Origin: Clostridiales bacterium
Lineage (GTDB): Bacteria; Bacillota; Clostridia; TANB77; CAG-508
Length of the DNA stretch: 64,000 nt
Assembly (NCBI GenBank): GCA_019417465.1
Contig: DXVF01000004.1
Coordinates: 73,155-137,154, forward strand
Direction of reading: 5' to 3'
Program-made: the position numbers and the translations under genes
Notes under the pieces: model-generated
Databases searched by the model: none
The model's input: the letters and a program-made list of their open reading frames with translations, nothing else
Told to the model about the DNA's origin: nothing
Shown: positions 29,062-38,893 of the stretch, piece by piece
Numbering within the stretch: position 1 is the stretch's first letter
Layout: each line of letters starts with the position of its first letter

Positions 29062-30582
29062 ATGATATCAAAAACATTAGAAGAATATTTGAAGACGATG
29101 TATGTTTTAGAAAAACAAAATGGAAATATACGTGTTACAGATATAGCAAAAAAAATGAATTGTACTAAACCAAGTGTAAATAAGGCTATATATAATTTAA
29201 AAGATAATGGACTTGTAAGTTATGAAACGTATGGAACAATAGAACTTACAGAGGACGGAGTAAATTTGGCTAAAAAAATATTAGAAGCATATGATATTGT
29301 TTATCTATTTTTAAAAGATGTACTTAATTTAAATGAAGATAAAGCTGAAAAAGAGGCTGAAAAAATTAAATCAAGTATAACAGATGAAACAGTAAATAAG
29401 CTTGCTAAATATGTTCACAAGGTTCTAGGACTTAATAATTTAGATTGTAATTATGATGTTAATAAAGAAAAATGTAGATGTTGTATAAGAAGAACTGGAA
29501 GAGATAAGCATGATGATAAAATAAAAATGAAGAGTAAAAAGGTTTTATTAGGAATGAGTGGAGGGGTTGATAGTAGTGTATCTGCACTACTATTAAAAGA
29601 ACAAGGATATGAAGTAATAGGAACAACTCTAGAGTTATTTAAAGAAAGTAGTTGCTTTAATATAGATACATACCTAGATGCAAAAAATATATGTAATTCT
29701 ATCGGAATACCACATTTTACATATGATTACAAACAACAATTTAAAGAACATGTAATAGATGATTTTATAGATTGCTATGCAAATTGTAAAACTCCAAATC
29801 CGTGTATTGAATGTAATAAATATATGAAGTTTGGTATTATGTATGAAAAAGCAAAAGAATTAGGATGTAATTATATTGCAACAGGTCATTATGCAAAAAC
29901 GGAATATAGTAAAAAATACCATAGATGGGTATTAAAAAAATCGAATGCTGGAAAGAAAGATCAAAGTTATGTATTATGGAATATTCCAAAGGATTTAATA
30001 GGACATGTATTATTTCCTTTAGCAGAATTTGAAAATAAAGATGAAATAAGAGAAATTGCAAGAAAAAATAACCTAAAAGTTGCAAATAAACCAGATAGTG
30101 AAGATATTTGCTTTGTACCTGATGGAAATTATAAAAAGTTTTTAGAAGATAATTCTGATATAAAGCCTAAAGTAGGAAATATAGTAAATTCTAAAGGACA
30201 AGTTTTAGGAAAACATACAGGATTATATAATTATACAATAGGACAACGTAAAGGTCTTGGAATTTCAAATCCTGTGCCACTATTTGTTTTAGGATTTAAC
30301 AAAGAAAAAAATGAAGTAATAGTAGGAGAAGAAAAAGAATTATATAAAAAAGAAGTTATAGTTACAGATATTAATTTATTATTAGTAGATGAAATAAAAG
30401 AAGAAATAGAAGTAAATGTAAAAACAAGGTATGGGGGAAAAGAAGCAAAAGCAAAAATAAAACAAGAAGGTAGCAATATTAAAGTTATATTTGATGAGGC
30501 ACAAAGAGCAATAACCCCTGGACAATCTGCAGTTTTTTATATAGATGACATCGTACTTGGTGGAGGAAAAATAGTTATTTAA
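29062..30582 (+). CDS. mnmA: DtxR/MntR-like domain fused to tRNA 2-thiouridylase MnmA
   Basis: 506 residues from ATG 29062 behind AAGGAGAAG. Residues 1-about 125 are a DtxR-type winged helix and dimer region (LEEYLKTMYVLEKQNGN, VTDIAKKMNCTKPSVNKAI, LTEDGVNLAKKI), but the usual His/Glu metal ligands of the dimer region are not conserved. A Cys-rich linker follows (DCNYDVNKEKCRCCIRR). From about 156 it is MnmA: GMSGGVDSSVSA P-loop, NPCIECN nucleophile Cys, DICFVPDG second Cys, GQRKGLG. MnmA thiolates U34 of tRNA-Glu/Gln/Lys. The frame is continuous with no lesion; an internal ATG at 29527 (MKSKKVLLG) could give separate MnmA but lacks a clear RBS. Confidence 0.85.
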   Translation: MISKTLEEYLKTMYVLEKQNGNIRVTDIAKKMNCTKPSVNKAIYNLKDNGLVSYETYGTIELTEDGVNLAKKILEAYDIVYLFLKDVLNLNEDKAEKEAEKIKSSITDETVNKLAKYVHKVLGLNNLDCNYDVNKEKCRCCIRRTGRDKHDDKIKMKSKKVLLGMSGGVDSSVSALLLKEQGYEVIGTTLELFKESSCFNIDTYLDAKNICNSIGIPHFTYDYKQQFKEHVIDDFIDCYANCKTPNPCIECNKYMKFGIMYEKAKELGCNYIATGHYAKTEYSKKYHRWVLKKSNAGKKDQSYVLWNIPKDLIGHVLFPLAEFENKDEIREIARKNNLKVANKPDSEDICFVPDGNYKKFLEDNSDIKPKVGNIVNSKGQVLGKHTGLYNYTIGQRKGLGISNPVPLFVLGFNKEKNEVIVGEEKELYKKEVIVTDINLLLVDEIKEEIEVNVKTRYGGKEAKAKIKQEGSNIKVIFDEAQRAITPGQSAVFYIDDIVLGGGKIVI

Positions 30583-30638
30583 GTGGAATAATAAAAGATA
30601 AAATTGCAAAAGATTATAATTTAGAAGGGAATTAATAA

Positions 30639-33200
30639 ATGAAAAAAGTAAAATTTAATGTTAAAGGTATGACTTGTAGTTCCTGTAAAGCTCATGTAGA
30701 GAAAGCAGTGAACAAATTAGATGGAATACAGAGTGTAAATGTTAATTTATTATCTAATAATATGATTGTAGAATATAATGAATCTATTTTAAGTGATGAA
30801 AAGATTATAGATGCAGTAGTAAATGTAGGTTATAGTGCAAGTGTAGAAGAAAGTAAAAATAAAAAGCTAGAAACTAATAAAAAGTTTGATAATAAAGAAC
30901 TTATTAAATCTATGAAAAAAAGATTAATTATATCTATATGTTTTTTAATACCACTTATGTATATAGCAATGTACCATATGTTATATGAATGGTTTTACTT
31001 GCCAATTCCACAAATTATAGATTCTCTATTTAGTGGAAATGAAAATGCAATAAGTTTTGCTATGACTCAGGGGGGACTGTTAATACCAATTGTATATGTA
31101 AACAGAAATTATTTTATTAGTGGGTTCAAAAAGTTATTAAAAAGAAGTCCAAATATGGATTCATTAATTGCTATTGGTAGCACGGCAGCTATTTTTTATG
31201 GAATATTTGCTATTTACATGATTGGTTATGGTCTTCGGACATAATAAATTAGATATAGTAGAAAAATATAGACATGATATTTATTTTGAATCTGCTGGTA
31301 CAATACTTACATTAATTACATTAGGAAAGTTCTTAGAAACAAAATCAAAAGGAAGAACAGGAGATGCTATTAGTAAATTAATTAATTTAGCACCAAAAAC
31401 AGCAATTGTAATTAAAGACAATAAAGAAGTAGAAGTAAGTTTAGAAGAAATTAATGTAGGGGACATTATTCTAATAAAGCCAGGAGGAAATATACCAGTA
31501 GATGGTATAATAATAGAAGGAGAATCTTCTATTGATCAATCTAGTATAACAGGTGAAAGTATTCCAGTGCTAAAAACAGTAGGAAAGCAGGTAGTTTCAG
31601 GTACTATTAATAAAAATGGATATTTAAAAATGAAAGCTATAAAAGTTGGAGATGATACAACACTTTCACAAATTATAAAATTGGTAGAAGAAGCGGCAAA
31701 TTCAAAAGCACCGATATCGAAGCTTGCAGATAAGGTAAGCCGGAATATTTGTACCATGTGTAATAACTATAGCGATTTTAGCATGTATCTTTTGGATTTT
31801 AAATGGTCAAAGTTTTGAATTTGCTTTAAGTACAGGAATTGCAGTATTAGTAATTTCTTGTCCTTGTGCACTTGGGCTTGCTACACCAGTTGCTATAATG
31901 GTTGGAACAGGAAAGGCAGCAGAAAATGGAATATTAATAAAATCGGCAGAAAGCTTAGAATTACTACATTCAGTAAATACAGTTGTTTTAGACAAAACAG
32001 GTACTATTACAGAAGGCAAACCAAAGGTTACAGATATAATTTCTAGTATAGATGAAAAAGAACTATTAAAAATAGCGGCAAGTTTAGAAAAAAATTCAGA
32101 GCACCCACTAGCAGAGGCTATAATGGAAAAAGTAAAAGAAGAAAAGATAGATTCTATAGAAGTACAAGAATTTGTGTCTGTTTCTGGTAGAGGTGTAAAA
32201 GGAAAGATAAATAAAACAACTTATTTCGGAGGAAATTTAAGTTTTATTAAAGAAAATAATATTAATATAAATGATATAGAAAAACAAAATGAAAATCTAA
32301 TGCAAGAAGGAAAAACAGTTATTTATTTTGCAAATGAAACAGAAATAATTGGAATAATTGCAGTGGCAGATACTATTAAAGACACAAGTTTTAAGGCAAT
32401 TGATGAATTAAAAAAGCAAAATATAGAAGTTGTTATGCTAACAGGAGATAATAGGTTAGTAGCACAAACAATAGGAAAAAAATTAGGAATAGACAAGATA
32501 ATCTCAGATGTATTACCAGCTGATAAAGAAAGAGAAGTATCAAGATTACAAAAACAAGGTAAAAAAGTAGCTTTTGTAGGAGATGGAATTAATGATAGTC
32601 CTAGTTTAGTAAAAGCAGATGTTGGTATTGCAATTGGATCTGGAACAGATGTTGCTATAGAATCAGCAGATATTGTTTTAATGAAAAATAGTTTACTTGA
32701 TGTTGTTACAGCTATTAATTTGAGTAAAGCAGTTATAAGAAATATAAAAATGAATCTATTTTGGGCATTTTTCTATAATGTTATTGGGATTCCTGTAGCT
32801 GCTCGGAGTATTTTACTTAGGATTTGGACTAAAATTAAATCCAATGATAGGTGCTGCTGCCATGAGTTTAAGTTCTGTTTGTGTTGTTACAAATGCTTTA
32901 AGATTAAAAAGATTTAAGAGTGATTTTTCAAATTATGAATATACAAGTTTTAAAAAAAATAATGATAGTGATGAAGAAAGGAAGACTAAAATTATGAAAA
33001 CAATATATATTGAAGGTATGCAATGTAACCATTGTAAAATGACAGTAGAAAAAGTTTTAAAATCTATTGATGGAGTTACAAATGTAGAGGTAAATTTAGA
33101 AAATAAAAATGCGATAATAGAGTCAGAAAAAGAATTAGATAATAATGAAATAAAAAGGTTAATTGAAGAAGAAGGATTTTCTGTAAGAGAAATAAAGTAA
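30639..33200 (+). CDS. copA: Copper-exporting P1B ATPase with terminal HMA domain, read through three +1 sites
   Basis: Segments 30639-31235, 31237-31740, 31742-32803 and 32805-33200 join by skipping a C at three in-frame CGG codons into 852 residues. Order: HMA domain (GMTCSSCKAH), membrane helices, actuator ITGES, CPC (about 407-409), DKTGTITEGKP, SEHPLAEAI, GDGINDSP, last helices with AAGVFYLG and MIGAAAMSLSSV, then a linker and a second HMA (GMQCNHCKM, from about residue 785). The Gly at each site is family-typical (YGLGHN, VSGIFVP, AAGVFY). The tail HMA has its own ATG at 32994 with GAAAGGAAG upstream, so a CopZ-like chaperone might also be made alone. Confidence 0.9.
31236..31239 (+). 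other. In-frame CGGA, +1 shift site 1 in copA
   Basis: CTT | C | GGA CAT AAT. +1 gives IGYGLGHNKLD, a close match to clostridial CopA; zero frame stops at once (LRT stop). Confidence 0.95.
31741..31744 (+). other. In-frame CGGA, +1 shift site 2 in copA
   Basis: AGC | C | GGA ATA TTT. +1 gives ADKVSGIFVPCVI, the helix before the CPC segment. Confidence 0.95.
32804..32807 (+). other. In-frame CGGA, +1 shift site 3 in copA
   Basis: GCT | C | GGA GTA TTT. +1 gives IPVAAGVFYLGFGLKLNP, the conserved C-terminal helix. Confidence 0.95.
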
Positions 33201-33255
33201 TTAATAAAAATAATTATAAAAAATAGAAATATTTATAAAAGGAATGAAACCAAAA

Positions 33256-33996
33256 ATGATTAATCAATTTTCAAGAACAGAATTATTAATAGGAAAAGAA
33301 GGAATAGAAAAATTGCAAAACGCAAAAGTAGCAGTATTTGGAATTGGTGGAGTTGGCTCATATGTAGTAGAAGGGCTAGTAAGAGCTGGAATTACACACT
33401 TTGTTTTAGTTGATAATGATGAAGTTTCTTTAACAAATTTAAATAGACAAATTATTGCAACTTTCGAAACAATAGGAAAATCAAAAGTAGAAGTAGCAAA
33501 AGAAAGGATTTTAGAAATAAATCCAGATGCAAAAGTAGAAACATATCAAGAGCTTTTTTTGCAAGATACTAAGGGTATTTTAGACAATTCTATTTCTTAT
33601 ATAGTAGATAGTGTAGATACAGTAACTGCTAAAATTGAATTAGTGCTAAGGGCAGAAAAATTAAATATTCCTATTATTTCTTGTATGGGAACAGGAAATA
33701 AATTAGATCCAACTAAATTTGAAGTAACAGATATTTATAAAACACAGAATTGTCCACTTGCAAAGGTTATGAGAAAAGAATTAAGAAGTAGGGGAATAAA
33801 AAAATTAAAAGTTGTGTATTCAAAAGAAGAACCAATAGACCAAACTAAAGTATTAGAAAATAGTTCTAATATAGATTATATAGAAGAAAATAAAAAAGGA
33901 AAAAATAATGTACCAGGAAGTATTTCGTTTGTACCTTCTGTAGCAGGACTTATTATAGTAGGAGAAGTTATAAAAGATATTATAAAAAAAGATTAA
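33256..33996 (+). CDS. tcdA: tRNA threonylcarbamoyladenosine dehydratase
   Basis: ThiF/E1-like ATP-dependent enzyme cyclising t6A37 of ANN-decoding tRNAs. 246 residues. INQFSRTELLIGKEGIEKL start, VFGIGGVGSYVVEGLVRAGI Rossmann loop, DNDEVSLTNLNRQI, Cys in SCMGTGNKLDP, and GSISFVPSVAGLIIVGEV end. ATG 33256 is chosen because the family begins M-x-x-QFSRTE and AAGGA lies at good distance; ATG 33244 is right on the RBS. Adjacent tRNA-modifying MnmA may be coincidental. Confidence 0.93.
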   Translation: MINQFSRTELLIGKEGIEKLQNAKVAVFGIGGVGSYVVEGLVRAGITHFVLVDNDEVSLTNLNRQIIATFETIGKSKVEVAKERILEINPDAKVETYQELFLQDTKGILDNSISYIVDSVDTVTAKIELVLRAEKLNIPIISCMGTGNKLDPTKFEVTDIYKTQNCPLAKVMRKELRSRGIKKLKVVYSKEEPIDQTKVLENSSNIDYIEENKKGKNNVPGSISFVPSVAGLIIVGEVIKDIIKKD

Positions 33997-34003
33997 TACA
34001 AGT

Positions 34004-34031
34004 AAAGACAATAAAGTATTGTCTTTTTTTG
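34004..34031 (+). terminator. Intrinsic terminator after tcdA
   Basis: AAAGACAATA pairs with TATTGTCTTT, loop of three, then T tract. Confidence 0.9.
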
Positions 34032-34092
34032 TGTCTCAAATTCTAAACATTTTACATAAAATATATTAGGATAAATTTACAGGAGGAATATT

Positions 34093-34865
34093 ATGGAAAA
34101 GTTTTTAGAGGTGAAAGATATAGGAAAGAAATATCAAAATAAAGATGGAGAAGTTCGGTGCTTTAAAAAATGTCAATTTTACAGTAAATAAGGCTGAGTT
34201 TGTAAGTATCATAGGGCCAAGTGGATGTGGAAAATCAACATTACTTTCAATTATAGCAGGATTAGAAAGCAAAAGTGAAGGAGAAATATACATAGAAAAT
34301 GAAAAGATAGATGGGATTTCTCCAAAAATTGGTTATATGCTTCAAAGAGATTGTTTATTAGAGTGGAAAACAATTTTTAGTAATGCTATTTTTGGTTTAG
34401 AAATTAAAGGAAAAAAGAATAAAGAAAATATAAAGTATGTAGAAGAATTATTAAAAAAATATAACCTATATGATTTTAAAGACAAATATCCATCAGAAAT
34501 TTCTGGAGGAATGAGACAAAGAGTAGCATTAATTAGAACTTTAGCTGTAAAACCAAAGATTCTTTTACTAGATGAAGCATTTTCTGCATTAGATTATCAA
34601 ACAAGAATAATGGTAACAGATGACATTTACAAAATATTAAGAAAAGAAAAAATTACAGCACTTATAGTAACACATGATATTTCAGAGGCTATAAGTATGT
34701 CTGATAGAGTTTTAGTATTAACAAAAAGGCCAGGAACAATTAAAGATATACACAAAATAGATTTTGAAATCGAACGGAAGGACTCCTTTAAATTGTAGGG
34801 AAAATCCTAGATTTAGTAAATATTTTAATACATTATGGAAGGAGCTGGGAGTAGATGAAAAATAA
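34093..34865 (+). CDS. ABC importer ATP-binding protein (SsuB/TauB-type), read through two +1 sites
   Basis: Powers uptake with the permease and binding protein that follow. Segments 34093-34155, 34157-34774 and 34776-34865 give 256 residues. Walker A GPSGCGKST, Q-loop MLQRD, signature ISGGMRQRVAL, Walker B ILLLDEAFSALD, H-loop VTHDISEA. First shift gives DGEVGALKNVNF; second gives FEIEGRTPLNCRENP and a tail ending WKELGVDEK, typical of this subfamily. With the shifts the stop (34863-34865) overlaps the permease start by 11 bases, normal operon coupling; without them the gene ends 56 bases short. Confidence 0.9.
34156..34159 (+). other. In-frame CGGT, +1 shift site 1 in ABC ATPase
   Basis: GTT | C | GGT GCT TTA. 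+1 joins the N-terminal strand to ALKNVNF; zero frame is CFKKCQFYSK and stops. Confidence 0.93.
34775..34778 (+). other. In-frame CGGA, +1 shift site 2 in ABC ATPase
   Basis: GAA | C | GGA AGG ACT. +1 gives the RTPLNCRENP..WKEL tail and overlap with the permease gene. Confidence 0.88.
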
Positions 34866-35665
34866 ATATATATCAAAAGAAAGAAAAGTGTATTTAGGAA
34901 ATTTAAAAAAACAAAAAATACAAATTCTTTTAGCACAAATTTTAATATTAGTTGTTTTTATAGCTTTTTGGGAATTTCTTGCGAATAAAAATATAATAGA
35001 TAGTTTTATAACAAGTAAACCAAGCAGAATATTAAATACTTTTATGAATTTATCGCAAAATGATTTACTAAAACATATTTGGGTAACAACATATGAAACT
35101 GTTGTAGGTTTTTTATTAGGAACGCTTTTAGGAATATTTATTGCTATTCTTTTATGGTGGTCAAATTTTTTAGCAAAAGTATCTGAACCATATTTAGTTG
35201 TTTTAAATAGTTTGCCAAAAGTTGCACTTCGGACCAATAATTATAATCTGGGTAGGTGCTGGCACACCTGCAATTATCGTTATGGCAATTGCAATTTCAC
35301 TTGTTGTAACTATATTAGAAAATTTAAATGGTTTTTTAAAAACTGATAAAGAAGTAATAAAAATGGCAAAAACATTTAATGCAAATAAATGGCAGATATT
35401 AACTAAGATTGTAATACCTGCCAATATAGGAACATTTATAAATTCACTAAAAGTAAATATTGGACTTTCATTAGTTGGTGTAATATCTGGAGAATTTTTG
35501 GTGTCAAAAGCAGGTCTTGGGTACTTGATAGTATATGGTGGTCAGGTTTTTAAATTAGATTTGGTAATGACTAGTGTGATAATACTTGGAATAGTTGCTG
35601 GAATTATGTATGGAGCTGTAATGTTACTTGAAAAATTTATCCTTAAAACTAAAAAGTTTAAATAG
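34855..35665 (+). CDS. ABC importer permease (SsuC/TauC-type), read through one +1 site
   Basis: Membrane component, 269 residues after skipping C35230. An N-terminal helix (about 20-40: LAQILILVVFIAFWEFLA) is followed by the BPD_transp_1 domain; the EAA-like loop is AKTFNANKWQILTKIVIPANIGTF. The shift gives SLPKVALGPIIIIWVGAGTP, the conserved stretch of this permease family; conventional reading ends 40 residues later in an unrelated frame. Start ATG 34855 behind GGAGCTGGGAG and overlapping the ATPase stop. Confidence 0.92.
35230..35233 (+). other. In-frame CGGA, +1 shift site in ABC permease
   Basis: CTT | C | GGA CCA ATA. +1 gives KVALGPIIIIW, a highly conserved family segment. Confidence 0.95.
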
Positions 35666-35687
35666 TAACAAAGGGAGGTTTAACATA

Positions 35688-36701
35688 GTGAAAAGAAATA
35701 TTATAATTGGAATTATTGTTATAATTATTGTTATAGGGTTGATTTTAGGAATAGCAGTTTTGAAGAATCAAGATAATAGCAATGGAGTTAAAAAAATAAA
35801 GGTAAGTGAAGTTACTCGTTCTGTTTTTTATGCTCCACAATATGTCGCAATTAATAATGGTTATTTTAAAGAAAATGGAATAGAGATAGAACTTACAACA
35901 GGTCAAGGAGCAGACGCTGTTATGACATCTGTTTTAGCAAATCAAGTAGATATAGGATTTGCAGGACCTGAAGCATCGATCTATGTGTATAATGAAGGTA
36001 AAGAAGATTTTTGCCAAGTATTTGCACAAATGACTAAAAAAGATGGTTCGTTTTTAGTTGCAAAAGAAAAAACTGATAATTTTAGTTGGCAAGATTTAAA
36101 AGGAAAAACAGTAATACCAGGAAGAAAAGGTGGAGTTCCATATATGACTTTAGAATATGTTTTAAAGAAAAATGGAATAAATCCTGAAACTGATTTAGTG
36201 TTAGATGATAGTATTAAATTTGATTTAATGGCAGGTGCATTTACAAGTGGAACAGCTCAGTATGTGACATTATTTGAGCCAACAGCATCGCTTATACAAA
36301 ACGAGGGAAAAGGTTATATTGTAGCTTCTGTTGGAGAATCTGCAGGAGAAATTCCGTATACAGCATATTTTGCTAAAAAAAGTTATATTCAAAATAATGA
36401 AGATATAATACAAGGGTTTACAAATGCGATATATAAAGGAGAAATGTGGGTAAAAGAGCATTCAGCAGAAGAGATTGCAAAAGCAGTGCAGAGCTTTTTC
36501 CCAGATACAGATTTAAACTTGCTTGCGAATGTAATACAAAACTATAAAGATATAGATGCTTGGAATGATACACCAGTATTAAAAGAAGAATCATTTGAAT
36601 TACTTCAAGATGTTATGTCTATGGCTGGTGAATTAGATAAGAAAGCTCCATATGATGAACTTGTAAATAATAGTTTTGCAGAAAAAAATATAAATGAATA
36701 A
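35688..36701 (+). CDS. ABC importer substrate-binding protein (NMT1/THI5-like)
   Basis: 337 residues starting at GTG 35688 behind GGGAGG; the frame extends upstream into the permease but without an RBS. N-terminal membrane helix (IIIGIIVIIIVIGLILGI) without a lipobox Cys, so membrane-anchored. Periplasmic-binding fold with EVTRSVFYAPQYVAINNGYF, LTTGQGADAVMTSVLANQVDIGFAGPEA and KGKTVIPGRKGG. Family members bind thiamine precursors, nitrate, taurine or other sulfonates; ligand not determinable here. Last gene of the operon. Confidence 0.9.
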   Translation: MKRNIIIGIIVIIIVIGLILGIAVLKNQDNSNGVKKIKVSEVTRSVFYAPQYVAINNGYFKENGIEIELTTGQGADAVMTSVLANQVDIGFAGPEASIYVYNEGKEDFCQVFAQMTKKDGSFLVAKEKTDNFSWQDLKGKTVIPGRKGGVPYMTLEYVLKKNGINPETDLVLDDSIKFDLMAGAFTSGTAQYVTLFEPTASLIQNEGKGYIVASVGESAGEIPYTAYFAKKSYIQNNEDIIQGFTNAIYKGEMWVKEHSAEEIAKAVQSFFPDTDLNLLANVIQNYKDIDAWNDTPVLKEESFELLQDVMSMAGELDKKAPYDELVNNSFAEKNINE

Positions 36702-36841
36702 TATCAATATGGATAACAGATTACAATGTTTTTACAGATGCAATATTCCACGAGAAAACAAATTTTATGCAAAAATTGGCAGGCGAACAAATGGAAAAAT
36801 TTTCTAGATTAAAAGTGATTTAAAAAATAAGGTAAAATATA

Positions 36842-36878
36842 AAAAACATAATGGAAAAATTTTCATTATGTTTTTTTG
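36842..36878 (+). terminator. Intrinsic terminator after ABC operon
   Basis: AAACATAATGGAAAA pairs with TTTTCATTATGTTT, followed by T tract. Confidence 0.9.
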
Positions 36879-36987
36879 GGCTTTTTACTAAAAAATTAAC
36901 AAGAAAAAATTGTAAACATAATTAATACATAATAAAATTTAAAATTAGCATACTAAAAATATAAAACAAAAAAGGAGGATTTTATTT

Positions 36988-38034
36988 ATGAAAAAAATAA
37001 TTGGTATTTTTACTATAATGACATTAATAGTATTGTTTTTTTTCATGCAAACAACTTATGCTGCGGAATTAGATGCTATTAATATACAAACTGATAAACA
37101 GATAGTAAGACCAGCAGAAGAAGTAAAATTGACAATTAATTTTGGAGAAGAGTTAGGTGCATATACATTTGATATTTCTTATGATAATAAAATATTTGAT
37201 TATGTAGGAGTAGAAGGAGGAACAGCAAATGATATGTCAGATAAAGTGAGAGTAACTTATTATGATGTAACAGGAGGTTCAAATCCAAGAAGTAGTATGA
37301 ATATTACTTTTAAAGCAAAAGATACTATTACTACATCAAATCCAACTGAATTTACGGTTACAGCAGAAGGTCTTAGTAATGCTGATGCTTCTGTAACTTA
37401 TGATGATATAACTGTTCCAATTGTTAAGAATGTAACAGTAGAGCCAACATATGTAGATTATTCATTTAAATTAGAATATACAGGGGACATTATAAAACAA
37501 GAAGAAAAAGAGATGACACTTTCTTATTTTTCTTCAATGGGGCGTTATTATGAACATGCCAGATTAGTGGCTGAAGCAACTACTCCTAAAGGTGCAAGTG
37601 TTAAATTATTGGCAACAGATCAATCAATGCTAGAACATGACATTATTCAAAGTGGTTTTGGGGATGCACAAGGTTATAAAATAGGAGGAAAAGATGTTTC
37701 TCAAATTTTACAGACAAGAGCGATTTTTAGTGATGTAGGTGAATATACAATAAATCTTAAATTAATAGATAGGGATAATTCAGATAATATAATTGCACAA
37801 AAATCTTTTAAATTTACTGTAACAGAAACACCTTCTCAAGTAACTCCACCGAATAATAATACAGAGAATGTAGAAACACAATTGCCAGAAGATGAAACTA
37901 TAATAGAGGAAGAAGTAAAAGAAGAAGAAACACCAACTAAATTACCTAAAACAGGTGAAAATATATATATTCCATGTGTCGCTATTTTAGTTGTAATTAT
38001 TGGAGCTTATGTTTTTTATAATAAAAAGAAATAA
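36988..38034 (+). CDS. Cohesin-domain cell-wall protein with LPxTG anchor
   Basis: 348 residues. Signal peptide (MKKIIGIFTIMTLIVLFFF..AAELDA), then a cohesin-type beta-sandwich (INIQTDKQIVRPAEEVKLTI, LGAYTFDISYDNKIFDYVGVEGG, NITFKAKDTI). A second beta domain spans about 155-290. A Pro/Glu/Thr linker leads to LPKTG, a hydrophobic helix and KKK, the classical sortase sorting signal. It should be wall-anchored by the sortase encoded next and bind the dockerin of the protein after that. RBS AAGGAGG. Confidence 0.85.
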   Translation: MKKIIGIFTIMTLIVLFFFMQTTYAAELDAINIQTDKQIVRPAEEVKLTINFGEELGAYTFDISYDNKIFDYVGVEGGTANDMSDKVRVTYYDVTGGSNPRSSMNITFKAKDTITTSNPTEFTVTAEGLSNADASVTYDDITVPIVKNVTVEPTYVDYSFKLEYTGDIIKQEEKEMTLSYFSSMGRYYEHARLVAEATTPKGASVKLLATDQSMLEHDIIQSGFGDAQGYKIGGKDVSQILQTRAIFSDVGEYTINLKLIDRDNSDNIIAQKSFKFTVTETPSQVTPPNNNTENVETQLPEDETIIEEEVKEEETPTKLPKTGENIYIPCVAILVVIIGAYVFYNKKK

Positions 38035-38161
38035 AGATAGTAGGATAGTTTTGTGAAATTTCTTGATAAGAGTATATGGTTTTTGAGCCTTTTGATTTAC
38101 TTCTTAAAAATAAGTTTAAATAGTATTTTCAAAATTATCCTATTTACATAAGGAGATACTT

Positions 38162-38800
38162 ATGAAAAAGAGGAAAATTATTAATTATTTTATAATGGGA
38201 ATAACTTTTTTTGTTATGTTATGGTTAGTAATGCAAGAATATGGAGATACCAAACAAGAGAAAAACGATATGGAAGAATCTTCTCAATATGAAGCTCAAA
38301 GTCTTGGTACAAATTATAATTTAGATGATGAAGAAAGAAATATAATAAGTAAAATAGAAGCTAAAGAATATCCAAAAGAAAATATTGCTAGTAAATACAA
38401 GGAATATGATGTGTTAGCAAAATTAGAAATTCCAGCAATTAATTTAGAAACTTATATATTAGAAGAATGTACAAAAGAATCATTAAATAAATCTGTTGCA
38501 AGATTTTGGGGAGTGGGCCCAAATGAAATAGGAAATTTTTGTGTTGCTGGACATAATGCACCAAGGAATAATAATATGTTTTATAATTTAAAAAAATTAG
38601 AGGTAGGAAATAAATTTACGATTTCTGATAACACTATTGGAAAAGTGGAGTATGAAATTTATAACATTTATAATGTGTTACCTGAAGATGTAAGTTGTTT
38701 GTCACAAGAAACAAATGGAGAAAGAGAAGTAACACTAATTACTTGTACAAATGATTCAAAAAAAAGAACTATAGTAAAAGCTAGAGAAGTGAAACAATGA
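38162..38800 (+). CDS. Sortase
   Basis: 212 residues. N-terminal signal-anchor helix (about 8-25), then the sortase barrel: LAKLEIPAINLETYIL, VAGHNAPRNNNMFYNL with catalytic His, and VTLITCTND with catalytic Cys in TLITC; Arg in KKRTIVKARE. Transpeptidase joining LPxTG proteins to peptidoglycan. It lies directly after the gene for an LPxTG protein, its probable substrate. A long inverted repeat (AGGATAGTTTTG with CAAAATTATCCT, about 38041-38147) separates the two genes. Confidence 0.9.
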   Translation: MKKRKIINYFIMGITFFVMLWLVMQEYGDTKQEKNDMEESSQYEAQSLGTNYNLDDEERNIISKIEAKEYPKENIASKYKEYDVLAKLEIPAINLETYILEECTKESLNKSVARFWGVGPNEIGNFCVAGHNAPRNNNMFYNLKKLEVGNKFTISDNTIGKVEYEIYNIYNVLPEDVSCLSQETNGEREVTLITCTNDSKKRTIVKAREVKQ

Positions 38801-38893
38801 TTAATTGGACTTTGTTTGTATCTTTTACGTCCAAAAATATTCGTTTTCTGATATGTATAAAAAAGATGTTCAAAAGGAAAGGAAAATAAATAT

